Shown here one piece after another: positions 29,156-37,808 of a stretch of 64,000 nucleotides of DNA (the first letter of the stretch is position 1; every line of letters starts with the position of its first letter). The position numbers and the translations under genes were made by a program. This DNA comes from Streptomyces fodineus (GTDB lineage Bacteria > Actinomycetota > Actinomycetes > Streptomycetales > Streptomycetaceae), in NCBI RefSeq assembly GCF_001735805.1, contig NZ_CP017248.1, positions 3,224,001 to 3,288,000 on the forward strand, written 5' to 3'. The notes below the pieces were generated by a model. It had not been told where the DNA came from. It worked only from the letters and a program-made list of their open reading frames with translations, and did no database searches.

Positions 29156-29359
29156 TCAGGTGAGCGCAGGCTCCGCCTGGTGTGCGTCGATGCTCTCCAT
29201 GATCCTGTCCTGAGAGGCGGCAGCCGTCAGCGCGTCGTTCTCCGCCTGGATGCGTACGAGCTCCGATTCCAGGTCCTGGACACGCTGCTGCAGCCGTCGC
29301 ATCTCGGCGAGGAGTCGAGGGTCGGAGCCGCCGACGTAACCGAGAAGCGCCTTTGCCAT
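29156..29359 (-). CDS. Small conserved coiled-coil protein
   Basis: 67 residues from the ATG at 29359 with GGAGGACC upstream. Begins MAKALLGYVGGSDPRLLAEM and continues as one amphipathic helix rich in Leu, Gln, Arg and Glu (RRLQQRVQDLESELVRIQ), a two- to three-heptad coiled coil likely to dimerise. A longer upstream reading frame exists but lacks a ribosome binding site. It has its own terminator (29030-29060). I recognise the type from actinomycete genomes but know of no function. Confidence 0.8.
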   Translation of the reverse strand: MAKALLGYVGGSDPRLLAEMRRLQQRVQDLESELVRIQAENDALTAAASQDRIMESIDAHQAEPALT

Positions 29360-29741
29360 GATGGATGGTCCTCCACACTGAGTGACCGACCGATGCGGTG
29401 TGGGTCGTGAGGGATTCGCACCCGCGGTGCTTGGCACATTCGGGTGTTGCTCTGCTGTTGCTCCATGCCAAACAGCTAAGGTGCGCGGGGCTTTCAGCGT
29501 CTCACCAAAAAGTTTGACGGTCAACACGATCACGCCCTGTATTGGCGGGTAACCCGGGGCGCGCGGCCGGAAAGCGGGCGGCGCTGCGACTCGTCCGGGA
29601 CCCTCAGGGCGTGGCGATCAGCTGTACCAGCGGAGCCTGCCATGCCCCACCGTTCTTGGCAACCACCAGGCCGTTTCTGCCCTTCGCATGTGCCCCCGGC
29701 AGCTCCCTGTGCGCCGGGCTGCGCGTCTTTACAGATCCGGC
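29360..29741. other. Intergenic region upstream of the coiled-coil gene
   Basis: 382 bases between the coiled-coil gene and the acyP stop, both leftward. Near 29510-29525 the leftward strand has TTGACC (possible -35) in an AT-richer patch (GTCAAACTTTTTGG), a likely promoter. The part 29540-29740 is GC-rich with no supported gene. Confidence 0.45.
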
Positions 29742-30023
29742 TCAGCGGATGGCGAAGCCGTCGTAGCCGCCGCGGGGTGTGTCCCAGATCTCGGTGACCC
29801 CGTCCACATGTCCGGGCGTGTCGTCGCCCTGGAGCCAGTCCAGCAGCCCCTCGCAGCCCTCGCGCGAGCCCTCCGCGACGACCTGGACGCGACCGTCGGC
29901 CAAATTGAGAGCAAAACCACTCAGGCCGCCGATCTCCAGTGCCTTGGCACGCGTGAACCAGCGAAAACCCACACCTTGCACGCGTCCACGGACCCAGGCG
30001 ACCAGTCGCACATCCTCGCTCAT
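29742..30023 (-). CDS. acyP: Acylphosphatase
   Basis: 93 residues. The phosphate loop [12 protein letters not shown] (residues ~13-24) with its arginine and the second signature [16 protein letters not shown] with the catalytic asparagine are both complete. It hydrolyses acyl phosphates such as carbamoyl or acetyl phosphate. Single leftward gene, divergent from the CAP-domain gene. Confidence 0.93.
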   Translation of the reverse strand: MSEDVRLVAWVRGRVQGVGFRWFTRAKALEIGGLSGFALNLADGRVQVVAEGSREGCEGLLDWLQGDDTPGHVDGVTEIWDTPRGGYDGFAIR

Positions 30024-30204
30024 GGGTGCAACCTAACCAGCCGATGTCGCTCGGTTCACATCGCCCGTGAGCGGCATGCGGTAGCGTCCCGACCCGATGC
30101 ATCTCATATGAAACTCATTCGATCGAGTGAATCTGGCTGGTCAGAGGGAGTCACTGGCCGCGCAGGCACCGGTCGACCGTGAGGACGAGGAAGAGGGCAG
30201 GGAC

Positions 30205-31572
30205 ATGGGACGCCACCGACGCTCCGCCACCGGCCGCGCCGCCGCGGGCCGCGCCACGGGGGCCACCCACACGCGGCGCTCCACCACCGGGGCCACCACA
30301 AGCGCGTCCCCGCAGGAGTCGTACGACTCGTACGCGGGTGAGCCGGCACCCGGGCAGGACTCGTACGCAGGTGAGCTGGTCCCCTGGAACTGGTACCCGG
30401 GCGAACCGGCCTCCAGGAACTCGTACCCGGGTGAACCCGCCCCCAGGAACCCGTACCGAGGCGAGCCGGACCCTTGGAACCCGTACGCGGGTGAGCTCGC
30501 CCCCTGGCAGCGCCCGTACCCGGATGGACATGCGCCCAGGGGTATCGCGCCGTACCTGAACCCGGAGGCCTACCGCAGGGCGACCGGCCCGAACCCGCCG
30601 GCCTACGCCGACACGACCGCCAGGGCCCACGCCTACCTGTTCGCGGCCCAGGACGACGGTCCGGGCGGCTCACCGGGCGACGGTTTCGCCCCGGCCGGCA
30701 CCCCCTCCCACGGCCATCGGCGCCGGAAGAAGGGCCCGAGGCCGGTGCGCACGGGCCTGCTCGGGGTGTCCGCCGCCGTCGCCCTCGGTACGGCCGCGGT
30801 GGCCACGGGCGTGGTGCCGGGTCTGCAGAACTACAAGCTGGGCGGCGATACGCACACCACCGGCGGCGAGCAGGTGCAGGCGGTGGACGCGCCGGGCAAC
30901 ACGGCCGCCGAGCAGGGCGGCACCTCGGGCGGCGCCGACAGCGGGGCGGGCGGTGCCGGCCGCGCGGCCGGCACGGGCACCAGCCGGGACGCCACGCGCC
31001 CGGAGTCCCCGAGCCCCTCCGCCTCCCCGTCGGACTCGGCGTCGACGTCCGCCTCCCCCACGCCCACCCCGTCGAAGACCGCGACCGGGAAGCCGTCGCC
31101 GCGGGCGACGCCGGGCGGCAAGCAGAAGAACACTCCGTCGCGCAAGGGGAGCAAGGCGCCGAAGGCGGGTTCCGCACCGGCGAAGGTGTCGAAGGAGAAC
31201 TCCGCCGAGTCGCAGGTGCTGGCGCTCGTCAACCAGGAGCGGGCGAAGGTCGGCTGCAGCCCGCTGGCGGCGAACTCCTCGCTGAGCAAGCTGGCCGAGT
31301 CGTTCAGCGACGACATGGCGGCGCGGGACTTCTTCGACCACACCGACCCGGACGGCAACACGCCGTGGGACCGGGCCGCGGCGGCCGGCATCACCGATCT
31401 GGGCGGCGAGAACATCGCCCGCGGCCAGGCCGACGCGGCGGCCGTGATGGACGCCTGGATGAACAGCCCCGGCCACCGCGCCAACATCCTGAACTGCGAC
31501 TTCAAGACCCTCGGCGTCGGCGTCCACTTCGGCCCGGGCGGACCTTGGTGGACGCAGGACTTCGGGTACTGA
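30205..31572 (+). CDS. Membrane-anchored CAP/SCP-domain protein with N-terminal repeats
   Basis: 455 residues from the ATG at 30205. Residues ~40-110 hold about six 10-11-residue repeats of the type YxGExxPxN; a membrane helix (GLLGVSAAVALGTAAVATGVV) lies near 195-215; a Ser/Pro/Thr/Lys-rich spacer follows; residues ~335-455 form a CAP domain with ALVNQERAKVGCSPL, FFDHTDPDGNTPWDR, GENIARG and MNSPGHRANILN. The topology suggests a cytoplasmic repeat region and a CAP domain outside the membrane. Bacterial CAP domains have varied, poorly defined roles in the envelope. Confidence 0.88.
   Translation: MGRHRRSATGRAAAGRATGATHTRRSTTGATTSASPQESYDSYAGEPAPGQDSYAGELVPWNWYPGEPASRNSYPGEPAPRNPYRGEPDPWNPYAGELAPWQRPYPDGHAPRGIAPYLNPEAYRRATGPNPPAYADTTARAHAYLFAAQDDGPGGSPGDGFAPAGTPSHGHRRRKKGPRPVRTGLLGVSAAVALGTAAVATGVVPGLQNYKLGGDTHTTGGEQVQAVDAPGNTAAEQGGTSGGADSGAGGAGRAAGTGTSRDATRPESPSPSASPSDSASTSASPTPTPSKTATGKPSPRATPGGKQKNTPSRKGSKAPKAGSAPAKVSKENSAESQVLALVNQERAKVGCSPLAANSSLSKLAESFSDDMAARDFFDHTDPDGNTPWDRAAAAGITDLGGENIARGQADAAAVMDAWMNSPGHRANILNCDFKTLGVGVHFGPGGPWWTQDFGY
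30325..30522 (+). repeat. ~30-bp imperfect tandem repeats encoding YxGExxPxN
   Basis: About six units, each beginning near GTACSCGGGTGAG-type sequence, span the N-terminal part of the CAP-domain gene. All units keep the frame. Confidence 0.8.
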
Positions 31573-31601
31573 CGCCCCCGGCGCCGGTCGCCTGACGGGT
31601 C

Positions 31602-32186
31602 TCAGGCGGCGGCGCGCCCCTGTGCGAACACCCGGGCCGTCTCGGCGATGCGGCGGCCGAGGTGGCCGGCCGTGGCTATGTCGGCCTTGTGGACGCCCTC
31701 GGGGCCCTGGTCGTTGTTGGTCTGGGCGGCAGCGCCGGAGAAGAAGCCGAGGCGGTTGAGGTCGTTCTCGGAGGCGGTGCTGGCGTTCCAGCCGGGGAGC
31801 AGGCCGAGGTTGACCCAGGTCATGCCGTGCTGGGCGGCGAGCGTCTGGAAGAACTGCAGGGTGTGCAGCTTGTCGCCGCTCTTGGACGCCGAGTTGGTGA
31901 AACCGGCGGCCAGCTTGTCCTTCCAGTCCTGGCCGAACCAGCGCTTGGAGGTGGCCTCGGCGAAGGCGTGGAAGGCGCCGGAGGCGGTGCCCATGTAGGT
32001 GGGCGAGCCGAAGACGATCGCGTCGGAGGCGTCCAGCGTCTGCCACTGCTCGTCGGTGATCTGGTCGACCTTGATCAGGTGCACCTCGGCACCCGCGTCG
32101 GCGGCACCGGCGCGGACGGCCTCGGCGAGGACGGCGGTGTGGCCGAAGCCGGAGTGGTAGGCGATGGAAACGACGGGGCTGGTCAC
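31602..32186 (-). CDS. Flavodoxin-like NAD(P)H-dependent oxidoreductase
   Basis: 194 residues. The FMN-binding start SIAYHSGFGHTAVLAEAV and the second flavin loop FGSPTYMGTASGAFHAF (residues ~60-76), then a WrbA-like region LGLLPGWNASTASENDLNRLG, identify the flavodoxin/WrbA superfamily. It probably reduces quinones or similar electrophiles. Divergent from a HxlR regulator with a palindrome between them, a common pairing in which the regulator senses reactive electrophiles. Confidence 0.88.
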   Translation of the reverse strand: MTSPVVSIAYHSGFGHTAVLAEAVRAGAADAGAEVHLIKVDQITDEQWQTLDASDAIVFGSPTYMGTASGAFHAFAEATSKRWFGQDWKDKLAAGFTNSASKSGDKLHTLQFFQTLAAQHGMTWVNLGLLPGWNASTASENDLNRLGFFSGAAAQTNNDQGPEGVHKADIATAGHLGRRIAETARVFAQGRAAA

Positions 32187-32231
32187 GAAGACTCCTCGAA
32201 TGGGCAGCTCGAAAGCGGTGACTCAAGGAAA

Positions 32232-32252
32232 GCACTAACTTATGGTTAGTGC
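32232..32252. promoter_or_regulatory. HxlR-type operator
   Basis: Perfect inverted repeat: GCACTAAC, 5-nt spacer TTATG, GTTAGTGC. It lies between the divergent oxidoreductase and HxlR starts; a further half site GGTTAGCGC follows at 32261. HxlR/YodB-type regulators bind short palindromes of this kind. Confidence 0.8.
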
Positions 32253-32292
32253 AACCTGGTGGTTAGCGCTGCGTGTGCGTATCCTTGGTGTC

Positions 32293-32691
32293 ATGACCGC
32301 CACCCCCCAGGAGCACGAGGACGACCTCGCCTACGACGTCTTCGCCAAGGCCTGCCCGTCACGCGGCACGCTGGAGCACGTCACGGGCCGCTGGGGCGGG
32401 CTGACACTCGGCGCGCTGTACGAGGGCTCGCTGCGCTTCAACGAGCTGCGCCGCCGTGTCGACGGGGTGAGCGAGAAGATGCTGTCCCAGACGCTGCACG
32501 CGCTGGAGCGCGACGGCCTGGTGCACCGCGAGGCACAGCCGACGAACCCGCCCCGCGTGGACTACGAACTGACCGCCCTCGGCCGTCAGGTGGCCGAGCG
32601 GCTGCTGGCGCTCATCCACTGCGTGGAGGGCGCCATGGACGACGTACTCGCGGCACGCGCGCGTTACGACGAGACGCGCGGCGCCCTCTGA
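32293..32691 (+). CDS. HxlR-family transcriptional regulator
   Basis: 132 residues from the ATG at 32293. The HxlR winged helix is clear: a cysteine early ([18 protein letters not shown]), [33 protein letters not shown] and the wing [13 protein letters not shown]. The Cys near residue 20 matches the redox-sensing cysteine of YodB-like members. Likely represses the divergent flavodoxin-like gene through the palindrome at 32232-32252. Its 3' end overlaps the mutM 3' end by 28 bases on the other strand. Confidence 0.9.
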   Translation: MTATPQEHEDDLAYDVFAKACPSRGTLEHVTGRWGGLTLGALYEGSLRFNELRRRVDGVSEKMLSQTLHALERDGLVHREAQPTNPPRVDYELTALGRQVAERLLALIHCVEGAMDDVLAARARYDETRGAL

Positions 32692-33524
32692 CACGTCGGG
32701 CAGAAATAGCTGGAGCGGTTCATCCAGGGGCGGCGGCGGATCGGGGTGCCGCACCGCTTGCAGGGCTCGCCCTCGCGGCCGTACGCGTCCAGGGAGCGGT
32801 CGAAGTAGCCCGACTCGCCGTTGACGTTGACGTACAGGCTGTCGAAACTGGTGCCGCCGACGGCGAGGGCCGCGTTCATCACATCCCGGATGTGGCGGAG
32901 GAGTCCGGTGGTGACCGGGCGGGTGAAGTTGGCCGTGGGGCGCTCGTAGTGGATGCGGGCGCGCCAGAGCGCCTCGTCCGCGTAGATGTTGCCGACGCCG
33001 CTGATCAGCGACTGGTCCAGCAGGGCCCGTTTGATGGTGGTCCGCTTGCGGCGCAGCGCCAGGTGGAACGCCTCGTCGTCGAACAGCTCGTCCAGCGGGT
33101 CTCGGGCGATGTGCGCGATGACGTCGGGCAGGCCCGCGGGGGTGTTGTCGTGCAACGACAGCCCGCCGAAGGTGCGTTGGTCGACGAAGCGGAGTTCGGT
33201 GCCGAGGGAGTCGGCGAACCGGACCCGGATGCGCAGGTGCTTCTCGTCCGGCGTCTCGTGCGGCTGCACCAGCAGCTGACCGCTCATGCCGAGGTGGGCG
33301 AGGACGGACTGGTTCGTCTCCTCCAGCGGCAGCCACAGGTACTTGCCGCGGCGGCTGGGAGTGCCGATGTGATGGCCCTTGAGGCGGTGCGCGAAGTCGT
33401 CGGCGCCCGCGATGTGCCGGCGTACGGCACGCGGGTGCAGCACCTCGACCTCGGCGACGGTGCGGTGGGCGACCCAGCGCTCCAGGCCGCGCCGGACGAC
33501 CTCGACCTCGGGCAACTCGGGCAT
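32664..33524 (-). CDS. mutM: Formamidopyrimidine-DNA glycosylase
   Basis: 286 residues starting [15 protein letters not shown], where Pro1 (after Met removal) is the catalytic nucleophile. A conserved lysine lies in the segment before LWLPLEE, the helix-two-turn-helix shows [22 protein letters not shown] (~155, shown in part), and the C-terminal zinc finger is [10 protein letters not shown] ... YFCPTC. It removes 8-oxoguanine. The longer upstream frame is spurious. A strong hairpin (33556-33593) lies between rnc and this gene, so expression may be partly independent. Confidence 0.95.
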   Translation of the reverse strand: MPELPEVEVVRRGLERWVAHRTVAEVEVLHPRAVRRHIAGADDFAHRLKGHHIGTPSRRGKYLWLPLEETNQSVLAHLGMSGQLLVQPHETPDEKHLRIRVRFADSLGTELRFVDQRTFGGLSLHDNTPAGLPDVIAHIARDPLDELFDDEAFHLALRRKRTTIKRALLDQSLISGVGNIYADEALWRARIHYERPTANFTRPVTTGLLRHIRDVMNAALAVGGTSFDSLYVNVNGESGYFDRSLDAYGREGEPCKRCGTPIRRRPWMNRSSYFCPTCQRAPRVSS

Positions 33525-33555
33525 CGGGACCCCCGTACGAAGCGGTGGACGAGCG

Positions 33556-33593
33556 GAGCGCCCGCCCCGCCTGGAACGGCGGGGCGGGCGCTC
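33556..33593 (-). terminator. Strong hairpin between rnc and mutM
   Basis: GAGCGCCCGCCCCGCC (33556-33571) pairs perfectly with GGCGGGGCGGGCGCTC (33578-33593), a 16-bp stem with a 6-base loop. It follows the rnc stop by 13 bases. Confidence 0.88.
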
Positions 33594-33606
33594 GTACTGC
33601 TGTTCG

Positions 33607-34452
33607 TCAGGCGGGAGCGGACGACGACTCGCCGTCCTGGACAGCTTCCTTGGCCTCCTCGGCGGCCTTCTTGGCCTCCTTGGCCGCCTTGGCGCGCTCG
33701 TCCGCGGCGGCCCGGATGGACCGCCAGGCGGACTCGGCGGCCTGCTGCTCCGCCTCCTTCTTGCTGCGGCCGGTGCCGGTGCCGTACGAGACGCCTCCGA
33801 CGCGGGCGGCAGCAGTGAAGGTCTTCTCGTGGTCGGGGCCGGTCTCCGTGACCAGGTACTCGGGCACGCCGAGACCCTCCGTCGCGGTGAGCTCCTGGAG
33901 ACTGGTCTTCCAGTCCAGGCCGGCACCGAGGTTCGAGGACTTCTCGATCAGCGGGTCGAAGAGCCGGTGCACCAGCTCGGACGCCGAATCGAGGCCCTGA
34001 TCGAGATAGACCGCGCCGATCACCGCTTCCAGGGTGTCGGCGAGGATGGACGCCTTGTCCCGGCCGCCCGTGCCCTCTTCACCGCGGCCGAGCCGGATGA
34101 AGGAGCCCAGGTCGAGGCCGCGGCCGACCTCCGCCAGCGCACGCGAGTTGACCACCGCGGCCCGCAGCTTGGCCAGCTGGCCCTCGGGCAGGTCGGGGTG
34201 GATGCGGTACAGCGTGTCCGTGACGACGAGGCCGAGGACGGAGTCACCGAGGAACTCCAGCCGCTCGTTCGTCGGCAGACCGCCGTTCTCGTACGCGTAG
34301 GAACGGTGGGTCAGCGCGCGCACCAGAAGGGCGGACTCGACCTCATAGCCGAGCCGCCCTTCCAGAAGCGTATGGGACGAGGCCTGGTTGTCCGCCTTCT
34401 TCTTGGCGGGTGCGTCCGCCTTGGCGTCTTCCGCCTTCTTGGGACTGGACAC
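33607..34452 (-). CDS. rnc: Ribonuclease III
   Basis: 281 residues from the GTG at 34452. After a Lys/Ala-rich leader, the RNase III signature [16 protein letters not shown] (~70-85) and later acidic active-site segment [17 protein letters not shown] are intact; a dsRNA-binding domain ([18 protein letters not shown]) follows, then an unusual ~40-residue Lys/Ala/Glu tail. In S. coelicolor this gene is absB, a global regulator of antibiotic synthesis through mRNA decay. Leftward with rpmF and the DUF177 gene. Confidence 0.94.
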   Translation of the reverse strand: MSSPKKAEDAKADAPAKKKADNQASSHTLLEGRLGYEVESALLVRALTHRSYAYENGGLPTNERLEFLGDSVLGLVVTDTLYRIHPDLPEGQLAKLRAAVVNSRALAEVGRGLDLGSFIRLGRGEEGTGGRDKASILADTLEAVIGAVYLDQGLDSASELVHRLFDPLIEKSSNLGAGLDWKTSLQELTATEGLGVPEYLVTETGPDHEKTFTAAARVGGVSYGTGTGRSKKEAEQQAAESAWRSIRAAADERAKAAKEAKKAAEEAKEAVQDGESSSAPA

Positions 34453-34472
34453 AGTGCCTCTCACCAGCCGGC

Positions 34473-34646
34473 TCAGACTTCGAGGACCTGGCGCTTGTTG
34501 TAGGTGCCGCAAGACGGGCACGCAATGTGCTGCTGCTTGGGCTCGTGGCAGCGCTCGCACGCAACCAGGGTGGGGACCGCAGCCTTCCACTGCGACCGGC
34601 GGTGGCGCGTGTTGCTGCGCGACATCTTCCGCTTCGGAACAGCCAC
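34473..34646 (-). CDS. rpmF: 50S ribosomal protein L32
   Basis: 57 residues from the GTG at 34646, with AGGAG upstream. Starts [20 protein letters not shown] and has a zinc-binding pair CERC ... CPSC (residues ~30-46), so this is the zinc-containing form. The gap to the upstream DUF177 stop is two bases, the usual yceD-rpmF pair. Confidence 0.96.
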   Translation of the reverse strand: MAVPKRKMSRSNTRHRRSQWKAAVPTLVACERCHEPKQQHIACPSCGTYNKRQVLEV

Positions 34647-34648
34647 GG

Positions 34649-35302
34649 CTACTTCTCCTGCTTCTCGTCGACGCGCGCTGATCGAGTCGCGTCGCCGCTC
34701 ATCTCGTCCTTCTCGCCGTCTTCGAGTGAACCGGCGAGTCCCTGCAAAGCCGCCCAACGGATGTCGACGGCGTCGTGGTGGTGGTCCGGGTCGTCCGCGA
34801 GCCGCGCTCCGCACTCGGAGCACAGGCCCGGGCAGTCTTCCTGGCACACCGGCTGCATCGGCAGTGCGAGCACCACCGCATCGCGCAGCAGAGGTTCGAG
34901 GTCGAACATTCCGTCCTCGAGGAAGAACCTGTCCTCGTCGTCCTCGGCGTCGGCGCCCGGTTCCGCGATCACGCGGCCCCGGTCGTCGGCGTCAGGGTAC
35001 GAGAACAGCTCCTGGAAGTCCGCTTCGAGCTCCAGCCCGACCGGCTCCAGACACCTTACGCACTCCCCCTCGGCCTGTGCACGGGCGGTGCCTGTGACGA
35101 GCACCCCTTCCATGACCGACTCGAGCCGGAGTTCGAGCTCCACCGGGGCGCCTTCCGGCACTCCGATGACCCCCTGGATGCCGAGATCCACGGGAGCGTC
35201 GATCGTGCGGGTCAGGCGCTGGAGCGCGCCAGGACGCCGACCCAGCTCGTGCGTGTCGAACACGAGGGGGTTGCGGTGGTCGAGGCGGGCGTTGGAAGCC
35301 AT
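34649..35302 (-). CDS. DUF177 / YceD-family protein
   Basis: 217 residues from the ATG at 35302. The DUF177 core carries [10 protein letters not shown] (~90) and a C-terminal [16 protein letters not shown] segment with metal-type cysteines, followed by an acidic C-terminus. YceD proteins are co-conserved with L32 and linked to 23S rRNA accumulation. Located immediately before rpmF, which supports this identity. Confidence 0.92.
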   Translation of the reverse strand: MASNARLDHRNPLVFDTHELGRRPGALQRLTRTIDAPVDLGIQGVIGVPEGAPVELELRLESVMEGVLVTGTARAQAEGECVRCLEPVGLELEADFQELFSYPDADDRGRVIAEPGADAEDDEDRFFLEDGMFDLEPLLRDAVVLALPMQPVCQEDCPGLCSECGARLADDPDHHHDAVDIRWAALQGLAGSLEDGEKDEMSGDATRSARVDEKQEK

Positions 35303-35454
35303 TCCTGCTTTCGATCTTCGAGCTCGGAGGGCCGCCGCCCTTCGGTGTTGCGGGCAGCGGTGATCGCGGACGTACACGCGACCGAAGAGCCAGGATACTG
35401 GACCTTTCGCTCTCGGCCCAATCCGGTGGTCGGCGCGCTGTGAAGCCGCGCTCG

Positions 35455-36549
35455 CTACAGCCCCCGGCCCTGCTCGTACGCCCGCAGCTGCTCCGCGCTG
35501 ATCATGCCGGTGTCGAAGAGGCTGGTCTCGTCGAGAGCGTAGCCCTGCTGCGGCTGGTGCTGCTGGGCCTGCTGGGCCTGCTGGACCTGCTGGACCTGCT
35601 GCTGGTCGTAGGCGGCCTGCTGGGGGTCGTAGGCCCCCTGGTAGGCGTACGGGTCGGCCTGCTGGTAGCCGTAGGGGTCCTGCTGGGCGTAGCCGGGTTG
35701 CTGCGGGAAGCCGCCGTAGGGGTCCGGCTGCTGCTGGTCGTAGGCGTAGGCCGGCTGCGGCTCGTACGACGGCTGCTGCGGCGGCTGCGGCTGCTGCCGG
35801 GCGGGCTGGGCCGGGCGCTCGGCCGGGGTGTCCTGCTCGGCGAGGGCCGCGAGGTCGGCGAGGTAGTCGGCGTCGCTGGAGTGCTGGAAGGTCGTGGTGT
35901 CGAGGGCGCCGAGGTCGTCCGTGGCGATCCGGCCGTGCAGCTTCTGCCGGCCGCGGCCGACGGCCTCCAGCGTCTTGGCGAGGACCGCCTCGAAGGCACC
36001 CAGCTTGACGTCCACGTACTGGTCGGCGTTGTGGCGCAGGGTCTCCGGGTCGTGGCTGCGCTCGGGGGCGTCCTCGTCCTCGTAGCCGTTCTCGTCCAGA
36101 CCGGGGCCGGTGCCGAGCAGCTTCTCGCGGCCGCGGCCGACCGAGCCGAGGGTCTTGGTGAGGACGACCTCGAAGTTGGCGAGCTTGGAGTCGACGTAGT
36201 CGTCGGCGTCGGCGCGGATCTCCTCGGCCTCCTTGCGGGCCTCGGCGAGGATCCGGTCGGCCTCGGCCTGGGAGCGGCGGGCGATCTCGGTGTCGGAGAT
36301 CAGCGAGCCGCGCTCGGCGTGCGCGTTCGAGATGATCCGGTCGGCCTCCAGGCGGGCCTGCTCGACCATCTGCTGCCGGTCGCCGATCAGCTCCTGCGCC
36401 TGTGCGAGGGAGCCGGGCAGGGCCAGGCGCACCTCTTCCAGCATCGCGAGCAGCTCGGCGCGGTTGATCACACAGGACGCCGACATGGGCATGGCCCGGG
36501 CGCCGGCGACCGCGGAGACGATCTCGTCGAGCTTCTTCTGCACGTCCAC
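35455..36549 (-). CDS. DivIVA-like cell division/polarity protein, Gln-rich
   Basis: 364 residues from the GTG at 36549 (a second GTG two codons on is equally possible). Residues ~1-130 form a DivIVA-type coiled coil (LIGDRQQMVEQARLEADRII, then AEADRILAEARKEAEEIRA). The rest is low complexity: a run of Gln/Pro/Tyr-rich imperfect repeats (YGYQQADPYAYQ-like) from ~245 to 330, then a short conserved end. Streptomyces carry such coiled-coil proteins beside the true DivIVA; from memory the S. coelicolor homologue is annotated as a cell division initiation protein. Likely cytoplasmic or polar. Confidence 0.85.
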   Translation of the reverse strand: MDVQKKLDEIVSAVAGARAMPMSASCVINRAELLAMLEEVRLALPGSLAQAQELIGDRQQMVEQARLEADRIISNAHAERGSLISDTEIARRSQAEADRILAEARKEAEEIRADADDYVDSKLANFEVVLTKTLGSVGRGREKLLGTGPGLDENGYEDEDAPERSHDPETLRHNADQYVDVKLGAFEAVLAKTLEAVGRGRQKLHGRIATDDLGALDTTTFQHSSDADYLADLAALAEQDTPAERPAQPARQQPQPPQQPSYEPQPAYAYDQQQPDPYGGFPQQPGYAQQDPYGYQQADPYAYQGAYDPQQAAYDQQQVQQVQQAQQAQQHQPQQGYALDETSLFDTGMISAEQLRAYEQGRGL

Positions 36550-36606
36550 CTGTGCTCGCCACTCTCTACAGCCGGGATGGAGACGGACGGGACGACTGTA
36601 GCCCCA

Positions 36607-37725
<1,119 letters not shown>

Positions 37726-37808
37726 TTACGGTTCATTGTGGCCGCTCGCGCCCGCGCGGCGGTAGCCGCATACGGAGGACGGCCCCGCGCTCCTCGGATA
37801 CGTCACCT

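Noticed and set aside
25205..29410. 1401-codon rightward open frame across smc
   Set aside because: Antisense to intact smc with Walker A, signature and Walker B motifs; composition is a mirror of coiled-coil codons.
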